DNA of 64,000 nt from Coprothermobacteraceae bacterium. GTDB lineage: Bacteria; Coprothermobacterota; Coprothermobacteria; Coprothermobacterales; Coprothermobacteraceae. Positions 7,831 through 16,320 of this stretch are shown here, piece by piece. The stretch is from NCBI GenBank assembly GCA_013178255.1, contig JABLWY010000001.1:924503-988502 (forward strand), read 5' to 3'. A program made the translations under genes and the position numbers. A model generated the notes under the pieces. That model ran no database searches. It had not been told where the DNA came from and saw nothing but the letters and a program-made list of their open reading frames with translations. Each line of letters begins with the position of its first letter. Position 1 is the first letter of the stretch.

Positions 7831-10145
7831 TGTTTCTTCTCCCTCCGCGTAGTAGTCTGCTGGGCTATTCTCAGATTGAGGAAGTACATGAAGAAATCTC
7901 GCCTTACGTTGCTCAGCATCTCTGCAAACATGCGGGCAGCCTCATACTGATATTCAACCAAAGGATCTTTCTGACCTAGTGCCCGCCATCCAATGCCCTG
8001 TTGTAGGTATTCCATGTTCTGAAGATGGTTAATGAAGTTCCAATCCAGCACCCGCAAGAGCACTTTCTTGTCTAGCTGCGCATCCACTTGGGCCAACTCC
8101 TGTTTCTTCTTTCTGTAAGCCTCGACGATCAGTGCGTATATCTCCTCTCTTATCTCCTCTGGGGCCATATGTCTGAGGTCGGCAACTGCAAGCCCAAGAG
8201 CTAATACCCTTTCCCTAGCTGCTTCGGGGTCTTCGCTCAAGTCCTCAGCCAAGTGGTGGGCCAACCGCTCAATCACGGGTGACACATCTTCCATTTCCAA
8301 AATCTGCCTGCGTTCCTTATACACATAGTCCCTCTGCTGGCCGAGGACGCTGTCAAATTGCAGCAACCTCTTACGGATCTCGTAGTTGATGTTCTCCACC
8401 CGTTTTTGTGCGTTTTCAATGGCTTTCGTAAGCATAGCATGTTCTATGCGCTCGTCTTCCTCCACATGCAACCTATCGAAGATGGTTTTAAGCGTATCAC
8501 CGCCGTAGAGTCTCATCAGCTCGTCTTCCAACGACAAGTAGAACTGAGAACTTCCCGGGTCGCCTTGCCGCCCGCTCCTGCCCCTCAACTGGTCATCGAT
8601 ACGCCTTGCTTCGTGTCTTTCAGTTCCAATAACGTGTAACCCACCCAATTGAGCGACTCCGTCACCAAGCACGATATCCACGCCTCGGCCTGCCATATTA
8701 GTTGCCACCGTGACAGCGCCCCGTTGTCCTGCCCTTGCAATGATTTCGGCTTCTTTCTCGTGATATTTGGCGTTGAGTACCTGATGGGGTATGCCCTCCT
8801 TCTGCAGCATCTTTGACAGTTTCTCAGACTTCTCCACCGACCTAGTGCCCACTAGCACAGGCTGGCCTCGCTGATACCGCTCTTTGATCTCGCGCACTAT
8901 GGCTCTAAACTTACCATCCTCAGTTTTGTAGATTACGTCTGGCAAATCCACCCTTATGACTGGTTTGTTCGTAGGTATGACTACCACATCGAGGTCGTAA
9001 ATGCCCTTGAACTCGTTGGCTGCAGTTGCAGCTGTTCCAGTCATACCAGCGATCTTGTTATATAACTTGAAGAAGTTCTGATAAGATATGACAGCCAAGA
9101 CCTGTGACTCACCCTGAACTCTAACGCCCTCTTTGGCCTCAATGGCTTGATGCAAGCCGTCGCTGTACCTTCTGCCAAACATAAGCCTACCAGTGAATTC
9201 GTCAATGATGATTACCTGACCATCCTTGACTATGTAGTCCACTTCGGCTCTGTACAGGTATTCTGCTCTTAAAGCTTGAAGCACTTTCCTCAGTAGGTCT
9301 GCATGCTCAGGCGCGTACAAGTTGTCTATCTTCAGGAAGCGCTCAACCTTTTTCGCTCCAGACTCCTTGAGAACAACAGTACGCTCTTTCTCTTCGGCTT
9401 CGAAATCCACGCCCTGCACCATTCTTCTAGCGAGCTTGGCCAGCTCATAGTAAATGCGTGTCTCTTCTTCGCCGGGGCCGCTGATAATGAGAGGTGTCCT
9501 TGCCTCATCTATGAGCACGGAGTCCGCCTCGTCGATGATGGCATAGTCCAACCCTTGTTGCACCATATCATTCAGATCTAGTACCATGTTGTCCCTTAGG
9601 TAGTCAAACCCAAACTCATAGTTAGTGCCATACACCACGTCAGCGCCGTAAGCCGTCTTCTTTTCAGCGGTAGACTGATTGCTGTAAATATATGACACAG
9701 TCAGGCCAAGCCCTTCATACACAGGCCCCATCCAATTAGCGTCTCGCTTCGCCAAGTACTCATTAACGGTGACCACATGTACTTTGCGACCTAGGACTGC
9801 CATCGCGTAAGCAGGGAGGGTTGCTACCAGTGTCTTTCCCTCGCCTGTCTTCATTTCGGCTACTTTACCCTCGAAAAGGACCTTACCTCCGATGATTTGG
9901 ACATCAAAGTGTCTCATGCCGATACGACGGCGGGCAACTTCACGCACTACAGCAAACATCTCGGGCAGCAAGCGATCAACAGGTTCACCTTTGTTATAGC
10001 GATCCCTAAACTCTTCCTTCTTGAGTAAGAGCTGCTCGTCGCTTAATGCCTGAGTATCTGTTTCTAGGCTGTTGACCCTCTTGACAAAGTCCCAACACTT
10101 TGCCAAGGCCCTATCTTGTGTGATCTTGGAGAGCCAACTAAACAT
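7827..10145 (-). CDS. secA: Preprotein translocase ATPase SecA
   Basis: 772-residue motor that pushes unfolded preproteins through SecYEG using ATP. Walker A MKTGEGKTL is at 98-106, the DEAD-type motif IIDEADSVLIDEART near 203-217, followed by the preprotein-binding and helical scaffold regions; the second ATPase domain has motifs such as ATNMAGRG and RGRSGRQGD. It is shorter than E. coli SecA (901) and ends in a lysine/arginine-rich tail without the C-terminal zinc-binding cysteines, so the SecB/lipid-binding tail is missing. The ATG is joined to the hpf stop (TAATG). Confidence 0.97.
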   Translation of the reverse strand: MFSWLSKITQDRALAKCWDFVKRVNSLETDTQALSDEQLLLKKEEFRDRYNKGEPVDRLLPEMFAVVREVARRRIGMRHFDVQIIGGKVLFEGKVAEMKTGEGKTLVATLPAYAMAVLGRKVHVVTVNEYLAKRDANWMGPVYEGLGLTVSYIYSNQSTAEKKTAYGADVVYGTNYEFGFDYLRDNMVLDLNDMVQQGLDYAIIDEADSVLIDEARTPLIISGPGEEETRIYYELAKLARRMVQGVDFEAEEKERTVVLKESGAKKVERFLKIDNLYAPEHADLLRKVLQALRAEYLYRAEVDYIVKDGQVIIIDEFTGRLMFGRRYSDGLHQAIEAKEGVRVQGESQVLAVISYQNFFKLYNKIAGMTGTAATAANEFKGIYDLDVVVIPTNKPVIRVDLPDVIYKTEDGKFRAIVREIKERYQRGQPVLVGTRSVEKSEKLSKMLQKEGIPHQVLNAKYHEKEAEIIARAGQRGAVTVATNMAGRGVDIVLGDGVAQLGGLHVIGTERHEARRIDDQLRGRSGRQGDPGSSQFYLSLEDELMRLYGGDTLKTIFDRLHVEEDERIEHAMLTKAIENAQKRVENINYEIRKRLLQFDSVLGQQRDYVYKERRQILEMEDVSPVIERLAHHLAEDLSEDPEAARERVLALGLAVADLRHMAPEEIREEIYALIVEAYRKKKQELAQVDAQLDKKVLLRVLDWNFINHLQNMEYLQQGIGWRALGQKDPLVEYQYEAARMFAEMLSNVRRDFFMYFLNLRIAQQTTTRREKKH

Positions 10146-10696
10146 TACTCCGTTACGACCTCGATGACCCCGTAATCACCCTTCTTCCTCCTGTAAAGTA
10201 CCTTGGTCATTCCTGTCTCCGCGTCTAGGAAGACAAAGAACATGTGACCAAGTGACTCCATTTGGAGGACAGCCTCTTCTTCTGTCATTGGGGTGATTAC
10301 GAACCTCTTTCTCCTGCTTATCTCTGCGGGTTTCTCAGCGGCTTCGCCCGCAAACTCTACCACTTCACCTTTTTCCTTGGGCGACCTTCTTTCGGTATAG
10401 AACCTCTCCTTAAACCTCTTTATATTTGCCTCTAGTTTGTCAGCTACCTTGTCGATTGCACCGTATAGATCTGGGTCTTCTTCTTCCGCCCTTATTAGTT
10501 TCCCGTTAGCGTCTAAGGTTATCTCCACTTTGTAGACAGGCTCATGGGAAAGTCTGTCCTTTTCTATAACGGCCTTTATGCCGAGTATCCTATCGAAATA
10601 GCGGCTCACTCTACCAATTTTCTCGTCCAAATACTGCTTGATAGCTGGGGTGAGCGTCATGTTCTTACCGGTCATGTTGATCCTTACTTCCTCCAT
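10145..10696 (-). CDS. hpf: Ribosome hibernation promoting factor, long form
   Basis: 183-residue long-type HPF. The N-terminal S30AE domain (about 1-105) binds the decoding region of idle ribosomes; the C-terminal domain (about 125-183, with the FVITPMTEEEAVLQMES-type sequence) dimerises 70S ribosomes into 100S particles. Both domains are complete. A GGAGG motif precedes the ATG at 10696. The hpf-secA-prfB order is widespread in Firmicutes. The neighbouring YitT gene upstream is 22 bases away in the same direction. Confidence 0.95.
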   Translation of the reverse strand: MEEVRINMTGKNMTLTPAIKQYLDEKIGRVSRYFDRILGIKAVIEKDRLSHEPVYKVEITLDANGKLIRAEEEDPDLYGAIDKVADKLEANIKRFKERFYTERRSPKEKGEVVEFAGEAAEKPAEISRRKRFVITPMTEEEAVLQMESLGHMFFVFLDAETGMTKVLYRRKKGDYGVIEVVTE

Positions 10697-10718
10697 AAGA
10701 TCGCCTCCTCACACCTAT

Positions 10719-11591
10719 TTATACCCAGTTAGGTACCCTAAAACCCTCACCTACAACCCTGACGCCTTCGAATACCAAGTAGAAGCTCTGAGGGTCTGAT
10801 GAGTGTATTATCCTTTCCAACTCCGCTGCCTCTGATTGAGAAACAGCCACCACCAGCGCCCTTCGTTCTTTGTTCGAAAAGGCACCCCAAGACTGCACCA
10901 ATGTGGCGCCTCGTCCCAGTTCCTTGTCAACGACCTCCAATATGCGCTCATAGTTGTCGCTAATGATAATAAACACACGCTCTCGTATGAGGCCCTTTTC
11001 CACGATGTCAATGGCCCAACTGCTGACGAACACACTGACTATCGCCAAAAGCGCTACGTCCACACTCTTGAAGACAAGTCCCAATATGGTTACCACAGCG
11101 GCATCGGCCATGAAGATACCCTGTCCTACTGAGAGTCCAAAGAACTTGTTGAGTATGAAACCAACGATATCAGTGCCTCCCGTTGTGGCTCTACCCTTGA
11201 AGACCAAACCCAGACCTATACCAACTATGGCACCACCGTAAATAGCGCTAAGCATTAGGTCCTGCGTGAAAGGCCCACTGTAAAACCGACCGATACCATC
11301 AACAAAAGCGCTAAGAAGCACAGTGCCCATTAGGGTTCCCACGCCAATGTGGGACCCCAAGAGCATGAACGCCAACGCAAATAGTACTAGGTTCAGAGCG
11401 AGCATCCAAATACCTATGCTCACTGCGGGTATGAAGTGGTTAAGCACTAAAGAAAGTCCACCTACACCGCCTGGCGCCAGGTTGTGTGGGAAGAGAAAGC
11501 AAACAAGACCCACAGCAGTTATTAGCGAGCCTAATACAATGAGCAAGACGTCTCGCCATCGAGGCACCGAGCGCCTAAAAGAATCAATCAT
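10719..11591 (-). CDS. YitT-family membrane protein (DUF161/DUF2179)
   Basis: 290 residues with about five or six membrane segments in the first two thirds (glycine-rich, beginning near residue 15) and a soluble C-terminal domain of about 80 residues resembling DUF2179, a PII-like fold. This is the usual YitT layout. The function is not established; a role in transport is only inferred from its shape. The start overlaps the stop of the gamma carbonic anhydrase-like gene by 4 bases, so the two are translationally coupled. Confidence 0.85.
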   Translation of the reverse strand: MIDSFRRSVPRWRDVLLIVLGSLITAVGLVCFLFPHNLAPGGVGGLSLVLNHFIPAVSIGIWMLALNLVLFALAFMLLGSHIGVGTLMGTVLLSAFVDGIGRFYSGPFTQDLMLSAIYGGAIVGIGLGLVFKGRATTGGTDIVGFILNKFFGLSVGQGIFMADAAVVTILGLVFKSVDVALLAIVSVFVSSWAIDIVEKGLIRERVFIIISDNYERILEVVDKELGRGATLVQSWGAFSNKERRALVVAVSQSEAAELERIIHSSDPQSFYLVFEGVRVVGEGFRVPNWV

Positions 11592-12106
11592 TGATTTTGA
11601 CCACCGTTCTTGTACACGTTCTTGAGTTCTATGTAGTCAAGAGCGTTTCTCATGATGCCTGATATTTCATCTTGGGTCAATTCGCGAACAATTTTGAATG
11701 GGTTTCCCACCACAAGGACGCCGGAAGGAATCTTCTTACGAGGAGGTATCAGAGTTCCTGCAGCCACAAGAACATTGTCACCTATCTCTGCTCCATCCAA
11801 CACTACCGCGCCCATGCCTATGATGCAGTTGTTTCCAACTGTGCATCCGTGCAAAATGGCTCCGTGGCCGACGGTCACATAGTTGCCAACCAACACTGGT
11901 AATGTATCTGTTACGTGTAGAACGGCACCGTCTTGCACGTTGGAACCCTCTCCAATCTCTATGTAATTGATATCCCCTCTCAACGATGCAAAAGGCAGGA
12001 TAAATACGTCCTTACCAAGAGTTACGCGCCCGCTCACATAAGCTAAGGGGTGAACGAAAGCAGTCTCATCTACGGAAGGGAAGGTATCATTGAATCTTTC
12101 GAGCAT
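11588..12106 (-). CDS. Gamma carbonic anhydrase-family protein
   Basis: 172-residue left-handed beta-helix protein of hexapeptide repeats. Family landmarks are present: the RGD motif at 43-45, NVQDG at 56-60 and the three metal-ligand histidines H64, H81 and H86. Members bind zinc or iron; some hydrate CO2 and many have no proven activity. The ATG at 12106 lies 7 bases after GGAGG (12114-12118) and is preferred to the ATG at 12112, which is too close. The reading frame stays open into the tRNA-Ala gene upstream, but that part is not coding. Probably transcribed from the tRNA-Ala promoter. Confidence 0.85.
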   Translation of the reverse strand: MLERFNDTFPSVDETAFVHPLAYVSGRVTLGKDVFILPFASLRGDINYIEIGEGSNVQDGAVLHVTDTLPVLVGNYVTVGHGAILHGCTVGNNCIIGMGAVVLDGAEIGDNVLVAAGTLIPPRKKIPSGVLVVGNPFKIVRELTQDEISGIMRNALDYIELKNVYKNGGQNQ

Positions 12107-12127
12107 AGGCATCCCTCCTAAACAAAG

Positions 12128-12202
12128 TGGTGGAGACGACGGGACTCGAACCCGTGACCTCTGCCATGCCAAGGCAGCGCGCTCCCACTGCGCCACGTCC
12201 CC
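12128..12202 (-). tRNA. tRNA-Ala (anticodon GGC)
   Basis: A 75-base tRNA with acceptor stem GGGGACG/CGTCTCC (one G-U pair), anticodon loop TTGGCAT (GGC, reads GCC/GCU) and an encoded CCA at 12128-12130. It lies between a strong promoter and the ribosome binding site of the gamma carbonic anhydrase-like gene, with no terminator in between, so tRNA and mRNA probably share a transcript. Confidence 0.95.
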
Positions 12203-12214
12203 ACTACTTGACAC

Positions 12215-12243
12215 ATATTAACATAGGAGTGCGGTTGTGTCAA
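12215..12243 (-). promoter_or_regulatory. Promoter of tRNA-Ala and the downstream secA directon
   Basis: A consensus -35 TTGACA (12243-12238) is followed after 17 bases by TAATAT (12220-12215) on the minus strand. Predicted start is about 12208, six bases before tRNA-Ala. A perfect 9-base inverted repeat (12207-12215 and 12236-12244) brackets the promoter; see findings. Confidence 0.75.
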
Positions 12244-12290
12244 GGCAGATACATCATAGGCGTTGTAGTTATACATTCCTTGGGGGTTCG

Positions 12291-12299
12291 TGTTATAAT
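12291..12299 (+). promoter_or_regulatory. Extended -10 promoter of the metK leader
   Basis: TGTTATAAT at 12291-12299 matches the extended -10 consensus TGnTATAAT exactly. No clear -35 element is seen, which is acceptable for an extended -10. The predicted start near 12306 is just before the first base of the SAM riboswitch, which supports the call. Confidence 0.7.
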
Positions 12300-12308
12300 T
12301 TGCAAAGC

Positions 12309-12420
12309 CTTCTTATCAAGAGTGGTGGAGGGAAAGGCCCTAAGAAGCCCGGCAACCGGCAAGGGAGAAAACCGAGCACGGTGCCAACTCCTCCTGCCAA
12401 CTGGCAGGAAGATAAGAAGG
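12309..12420 (+). promoter_or_regulatory. SAM-I riboswitch (S-box) controlling metK
   Basis: The aptamer is closed by a perfect 10-base P1 helix (12309-12318 with 12411-12420). Conserved S-box landmarks appear in order: CAAGAG-GTGGAGGGA, GGCCC, GAAGCCCGGCAACC and GGTGCCAA-TCC. It binds S-adenosylmethionine; with ligand bound, P1 forms and the downstream terminator folds, reducing metK transcription. Its position directly before the SAM synthetase gene fits this exactly. Confidence 0.95.
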
Positions 12421-12429
12421 TGTCAGAGA

Positions 12430-12455
12430 GCCCTCCATCCGAGGGCATTTTTTTT
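12430..12455 (+). terminator. Rho-independent terminator, riboswitch expression platform
   Basis: A GCCCTC/GAGGGC stem (12430-12435, 12441-12446) with a 5-base loop is followed by A and eight T. It lies 9 bases after the riboswitch P1 helix and 32 bases before metK: the off-state structure of the SAM switch. It is the only textbook intrinsic terminator I found in the window. Confidence 0.92.
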
Positions 12456-12487
12456 GCAGTAGATCGCGAAACGGAGGTGCAGAATTG

Positions 12488-13681
12488 ATGGAAGAAAGAA
12501 CGTACAGGTTTACATCCGAATCTGTGACCGAAGGTCATCCAGACAAGATCGCTGACCAGATATCTGACGCCATATTGGACGCCCACTTGGAGACGGACCC
12601 CACAGCCAGGGTTGCGGTGGAGACTGCTGTCAAGACCAATTTGGTGGTCATGGTTGGCGAAGTCACAGCTAAGCACTACGTAGATTACGTGGCAGTGGCC
12701 AGAAGAGTGCTAGAAGACATAGGGTACACTGACCCCGAGCTCAACTTCAGCACTCAATCCAACATGTACGTAGTGAACATTCAGAGGCAGTCTGAAGACA
12801 TCGCCATGGGTGTTGATCTTGCCCTCGAGAGCAAGAAAGGAGAATTGAGCGAAGAACTGGGTGCTGGCGACCAGGGCATGATGTTCGGCTACGCCGTCAG
12901 GGAAACAGACAATTTGATGCCTCTCCCCATCGAGCTCTCTCATAGGCTCACCAAGAGGCTTGCTGAGGTGAGGAAGAAAGAGGGAGCCGACTTTCTTAGG
13001 CCTGACGGCAAGGCGCAAGTAACCCTACTCTACGAAGGCAGGATACCTAAGTGCGTTGAGCACGTGGTAGTTTCCACTCAACACGACCCGGATGTACACG
13101 AAAAGACTCTGCGGGACTTCATAGTCGAAGAAGTCATCAAGAAAACCATACCGGAGGACCTCTTGAGAAATAATACGAAGTACCATATTAACCCCACCGG
13201 GCGGTTCGTTATAGGTGGGCCTGCTGGTGACTCTGGTGTGACGGGAAGGAAGATCATCGTCGACACATATGGCTCCAGAGCACCACATGGTGGTGGCGCC
13301 TTTAGTGGAAAGGACCCAACAAAAGTCGATAGATCTGCTGCCTATGCAGCTCGATATCTAGCGAAGAACGTGGTCGCTGCTGGCTTGGCAGAAGAGGTGC
13401 TCATTCAACTAGCCTACGTTATAGGTGAAGCTAGGCCCGTTTCCATTTACGTGGAAACTTTTGGTACAGGCAAGGTAAAGGAGCAGCAGCTGGAACAGTA
13501 TTTGCTTAACCAGGATTACATAGAACTGACCCCACGAGGCATAATCCGCAAATTTGAGCTTCAGACCCCAAAGGGTTGGTCGTACAGGGACACAGCTGTC
13601 TATGGACATTTTGGCAAACCTTATTACCCATGGGAACAGCTGGACATGGTCAACCATATGAGGGAGTACTTTGGCATATAA
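12488..13681 (+). CDS. metK: S-adenosylmethionine synthetase
   Basis: 397-residue methionine adenosyltransferase, which makes SAM from methionine and ATP. Signature sequences include ESVTEGHPDKIADQ (11-24), GAGDQGMMFGYA (125-136) and GGGAFSGKDPTKVDRS. The length is typical. The ATG at 12488 is preceded by GGAGG at 12473-12477; an in-frame TTG at 12485 is nearer the ideal spacing and cannot be excluded. Expression is controlled by the upstream SAM-I riboswitch. priA starts 4 bases after the stop and should be co-transcribed, so it may also respond to SAM. Confidence 0.97.
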   Translation: MEERTYRFTSESVTEGHPDKIADQISDAILDAHLETDPTARVAVETAVKTNLVVMVGEVTAKHYVDYVAVARRVLEDIGYTDPELNFSTQSNMYVVNIQRQSEDIAMGVDLALESKKGELSEELGAGDQGMMFGYAVRETDNLMPLPIELSHRLTKRLAEVRKKEGADFLRPDGKAQVTLLYEGRIPKCVEHVVVSTQHDPDVHEKTLRDFIVEEVIKKTIPEDLLRNNTKYHINPTGRFVIGGPAGDSGVTGRKIIVDTYGSRAPHGGGAFSGKDPTKVDRSAAYAARYLAKNVVAAGLAEEVLIQLAYVIGEARPVSIYVETFGTGKVKEQQLEQYLLNQDYIELTPRGIIRKFELQTPKGWSYRDTAVYGHFGKPYYPWEQLDMVNHMREYFGI

Positions 13682-13685
13682 CTGA

Positions 13686-15569
13686 ATGGCTTCTTGGATA
13701 GTAGCCATAAACAACACTTTGCTTGGGGACGCATCCTTGGTAAGAGCACAAGGCTCTGCGTCCCCTGGCGACTTTGTTGAGGTTCGCGTTTTAAACCGGA
13801 AACTAAAGGGTTATGTGCTAGAGGAGGCGTCAGAACGCGCAGAATTCACCCTGGCGGTGCTCGAACCTCAAAGAGCACCTTTGTGGGCTGTACTCAGAGT
13901 GCTGAGCCTACTCAAGGAATACCCGTTGAATGCTTTTGAGCTAATAGATTTGGCCAGGAATTGGTCGCCTGAACCACGAGAGATAGCTTTCTTGGAAGCC
14001 AGGAATTACATCCCGCAGGGGCCAAGGGAAAAGGAACTCCTTAAGCTACTTCGCACCAAACCGCTGGAAATCACACCGGCAATTAAGAAGAGGTATGGTG
14101 ACCAGATTGAAGAGCTCTCCAAGCTCGATGTAATAAGAACAGTGTGCTTGGAGCCCAACTCATATGGGATGATGTTTGCCAAACTTGAAGCACCAAATCT
14201 TCTAATTCCTGAATCCATATACAGGAAGTATGCAGGGAGATGGCTGCCAGTTGCTTTCTGGAAAAGGACATTGGGGCCTTTGTTATACGACCAGATCTTA
14301 GAATCAGGAGCAATCAAGGAAGAATTGCGATTGGTGAGGACTCGAAAAGCAGTAATAAGGCCTGGATTAGCGAAGTCGGATTCTTTGCCGGCACGTTTGG
14401 AAGAGCTAGACCAGTATTTGAGATTCCTCATGGAGAAACAGAGCAAAACCCTCGTCGTCTTTCCCAGTGTGCAGATGGCACGCCAGTATGCAACCATGCT
14501 CTTGAAGAAGGGTCTTGCCCCCATTGTTGACTCCGGCGGCTACACACGAATGTTACAGCAAGCTTTTGTGTCAAGAGGAGCATACCTAATAGTTGGTACC
14601 CCCCGTTCGCTTCTCAGGCCGTGGATACACTTGGAGAACCTACTGTTCATATACAAACATCCTCGCGAACTTTCTATAAGAACTGCGTCGCAGAGGATTC
14701 CTGCTCATTGGATGCTCCCTCCTGTATCGAGAGTCGAGTACCTTATGGAGAACCCCCACATACCGGTCTTGATAAAGAACGTAGCTGGAATGACCGACGT
14801 CGCCGTTTTGGCGTACCTGAAACAGAAACACAGACATGACATCCGCCAACTGTATTTCGTAAACAGACTAGGCTTTTCTACTTCTATTCAATGTAAGGAC
14901 TGCGGATGGGTTATGTCGTGCTCAGTCTGCGGCACACCAATGCGTTACCACAGAAAACAAAGAAAGATGATTTGCCATCGATGTGGGCATACAGAACCTG
15001 TGCCTAGCCGCTGCGTTAGATGTGGTAGCCTCAACGTGTCACCTGTGGGCATAGGCGCAGAACGACTAGAACTGCAACTGAGTCAGAAGATACTCAGATC
15101 AGCAAGAGACCTTAACAAGTCAACTATTATCTCTACGGCAAAACTCTTCAGATACTTGCCTCTTTCAGGTTTCGATGAAGTGCTTTATGTGTCCGCTGAT
15201 GCTGATTTGGCATCACCTGTGCTAATACCTGAACTCAGGTTTAAGGAACACTTGCATTTTCTGTGCCTCTGGGCTAAACCCGAAAGTGGTTATGTGGAAG
15301 TCATCACTAGAGACCCCGTGAAGGTAGAAAACGCCATGAAAGCTTCACACGAACAACTGACCAGCGACATTGGGGAAGGTACGTATACCTTGGAAGTCCA
15401 CTCGCACGAGCTGTTACCCAACTTGGAAGGGACGCAGGTTTTCGGCCCTGTACCCGTCTTCAAGAAGAAGGCGTATCGGTACGTGCTGCTAACGCAGAAA
15501 AAGCCCTCAGAACTCATAAAAGGTCCTCTATTGCGGCACATTTGTTTCGTTAGTTTCGACCCTCAGTGA
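13686..15569 (+). CDS. priA: PriA-like primosomal protein with degenerate helicase motifs
   Basis: 627 residues. The C-terminal half carries the PriA zinc-binding region with eight cysteines in pairs (C403/C406, C412/C415, C430/C433, C443/C446), followed by the GIGAERLE segment typical of PriA. The N-terminal DNA-binding region (about 1-90) is also recognisable. The helicase core has lost its motifs: no GxxGSGKT Walker A is present, the DEEH box position reads LLFIYKHPREL, and no motif VI (QxxGRAGR) is found. PriA normally restarts stalled replication forks; this one can probably bind forks or partners but should not unwind DNA by ATP hydrolysis. The 3' end overlaps truA by 20 bases. Confidence 0.82.
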   Translation: MASWIVAINNTLLGDASLVRAQGSASPGDFVEVRVLNRKLKGYVLEEASERAEFTLAVLEPQRAPLWAVLRVLSLLKEYPLNAFELIDLARNWSPEPREIAFLEARNYIPQGPREKELLKLLRTKPLEITPAIKKRYGDQIEELSKLDVIRTVCLEPNSYGMMFAKLEAPNLLIPESIYRKYAGRWLPVAFWKRTLGPLLYDQILESGAIKEELRLVRTRKAVIRPGLAKSDSLPARLEELDQYLRFLMEKQSKTLVVFPSVQMARQYATMLLKKGLAPIVDSGGYTRMLQQAFVSRGAYLIVGTPRSLLRPWIHLENLLFIYKHPRELSIRTASQRIPAHWMLPPVSRVEYLMENPHIPVLIKNVAGMTDVAVLAYLKQKHRHDIRQLYFVNRLGFSTSIQCKDCGWVMSCSVCGTPMRYHRKQRKMICHRCGHTEPVPSRCVRCGSLNVSPVGIGAERLELQLSQKILRSARDLNKSTIISTAKLFRYLPLSGFDEVLYVSADADLASPVLIPELRFKEHLHFLCLWAKPESGYVEVITRDPVKVENAMKASHEQLTSDIGEGTYTLEVHSHELLPNLEGTQVFGPVPVFKKKAYRYVLLTQKKPSELIKGPLLRHICFVSFDPQ

Positions 15570-16320
15570 ACGGATCAGGATCCATCCAGACTTTAACCAG
15601 ATGCAGCCCGCAAGCTGGTGCCAAGTAGGTCGCTCGGGCTTCGCCACGCAGGACCTTCTGCACCTGATCGGCGTCCTTTAAACCCCAACCAATTTCCAAG
15701 AGTGTGCCCACCATTAAGCGGACCTGCCCGTACAGGAATCCATCACCCAGGAATGTAAACAGCGCACGGTCGCCACTCAAAGATAACCTGACATCGTAAA
15801 TGGTGCGCCGCGTGGTCCTTACAGATGACCCACTCTTACTGAAACCGGAGAAGTCGTGAGCACCAACGAGCAGTGCGGCTGCATCACGCATTTGCTCGAC
15901 CAGGTGTGGTGGTCGGTGAAAGTATGCGGTCAAGTCATAGCACAACGGAGAAGGTTTGGCGAAAGACGCGTAATAGGCATACAGTTTGGCATAAGCGCTC
16001 TTCTGGGGATGGAAATCTGGGGCTGACTGCACAATCTCAAGGACTCTCACGTCTGGTGGTAAACTCGCGTTCAATACATGAGTCCACCGCTCTGGGGACA
16101 AGTCTCCACGCCCCCAGAAAGCTATGGGCATAGCCCAAGCGTGAACTCCTGCATCGGTGCGGCCCGACGACAGGACAACAGTCCTCCTTGCATTCACTTT
16201 GGAAATAGCCTCTTCAAGTACGTTTTGTACAGCAATGCCATTGGCCTGTCTCTGAAAACCTGCATAATTAGTGCCCCTGAATTGTACCAGGGCTGCGAGT
16301 TTTACAAACTGAACGTCCAT
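15550..16320 (-). CDS. truA: tRNA pseudouridine synthase A
   Basis: 256-residue enzyme that makes pseudouridine at positions 38-40 of the tRNA anticodon arm. The catalytic Asp56 lies in SGRTDAGVHA (52-61). The length is normal. It ends the long ribosomal-protein directon, directly after ecfT (overlap 19 bases), an arrangement known in Firmicutes where truA follows the ecf genes and rplQ. rplM and rpsI, which often follow truA, are absent here. The 3' end overlaps priA. Confidence 0.95.
   Translation of the reverse strand: MDVQFVKLAALVQFRGTNYAGFQRQANGIAVQNVLEEAISKVNARRTVVLSSGRTDAGVHAWAMPIAFWGRGDLSPERWTHVLNASLPPDVRVLEIVQSAPDFHPQKSAYAKLYAYYASFAKPSPLCYDLTAYFHRPPHLVEQMRDAAALLVGAHDFSGFSKSGSSVRTTRRTIYDVRLSLSGDRALFTFLGDGFLYGQVRLMVGTLLEIGWGLKDADQVQKVLRGEARATYLAPACGLHLVKVWMDPDPFTEGRN

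Noticed and set aside
11588-12214. Longer version of the carbonic anhydrase-like protein with 36 extra N-terminal residues
   Set aside because: The extension is a translation of the tRNA-Ala gene and its leader; the family start and the ribosome binding site both point to 12106.
12208-12230. Plus-strand TTGACA as a promoter for metK
   Set aside because: No -10 element lies 15-19 bases downstream; the hexamer is the second arm of an inverted repeat and the extended -10 at 12291 explains metK better.
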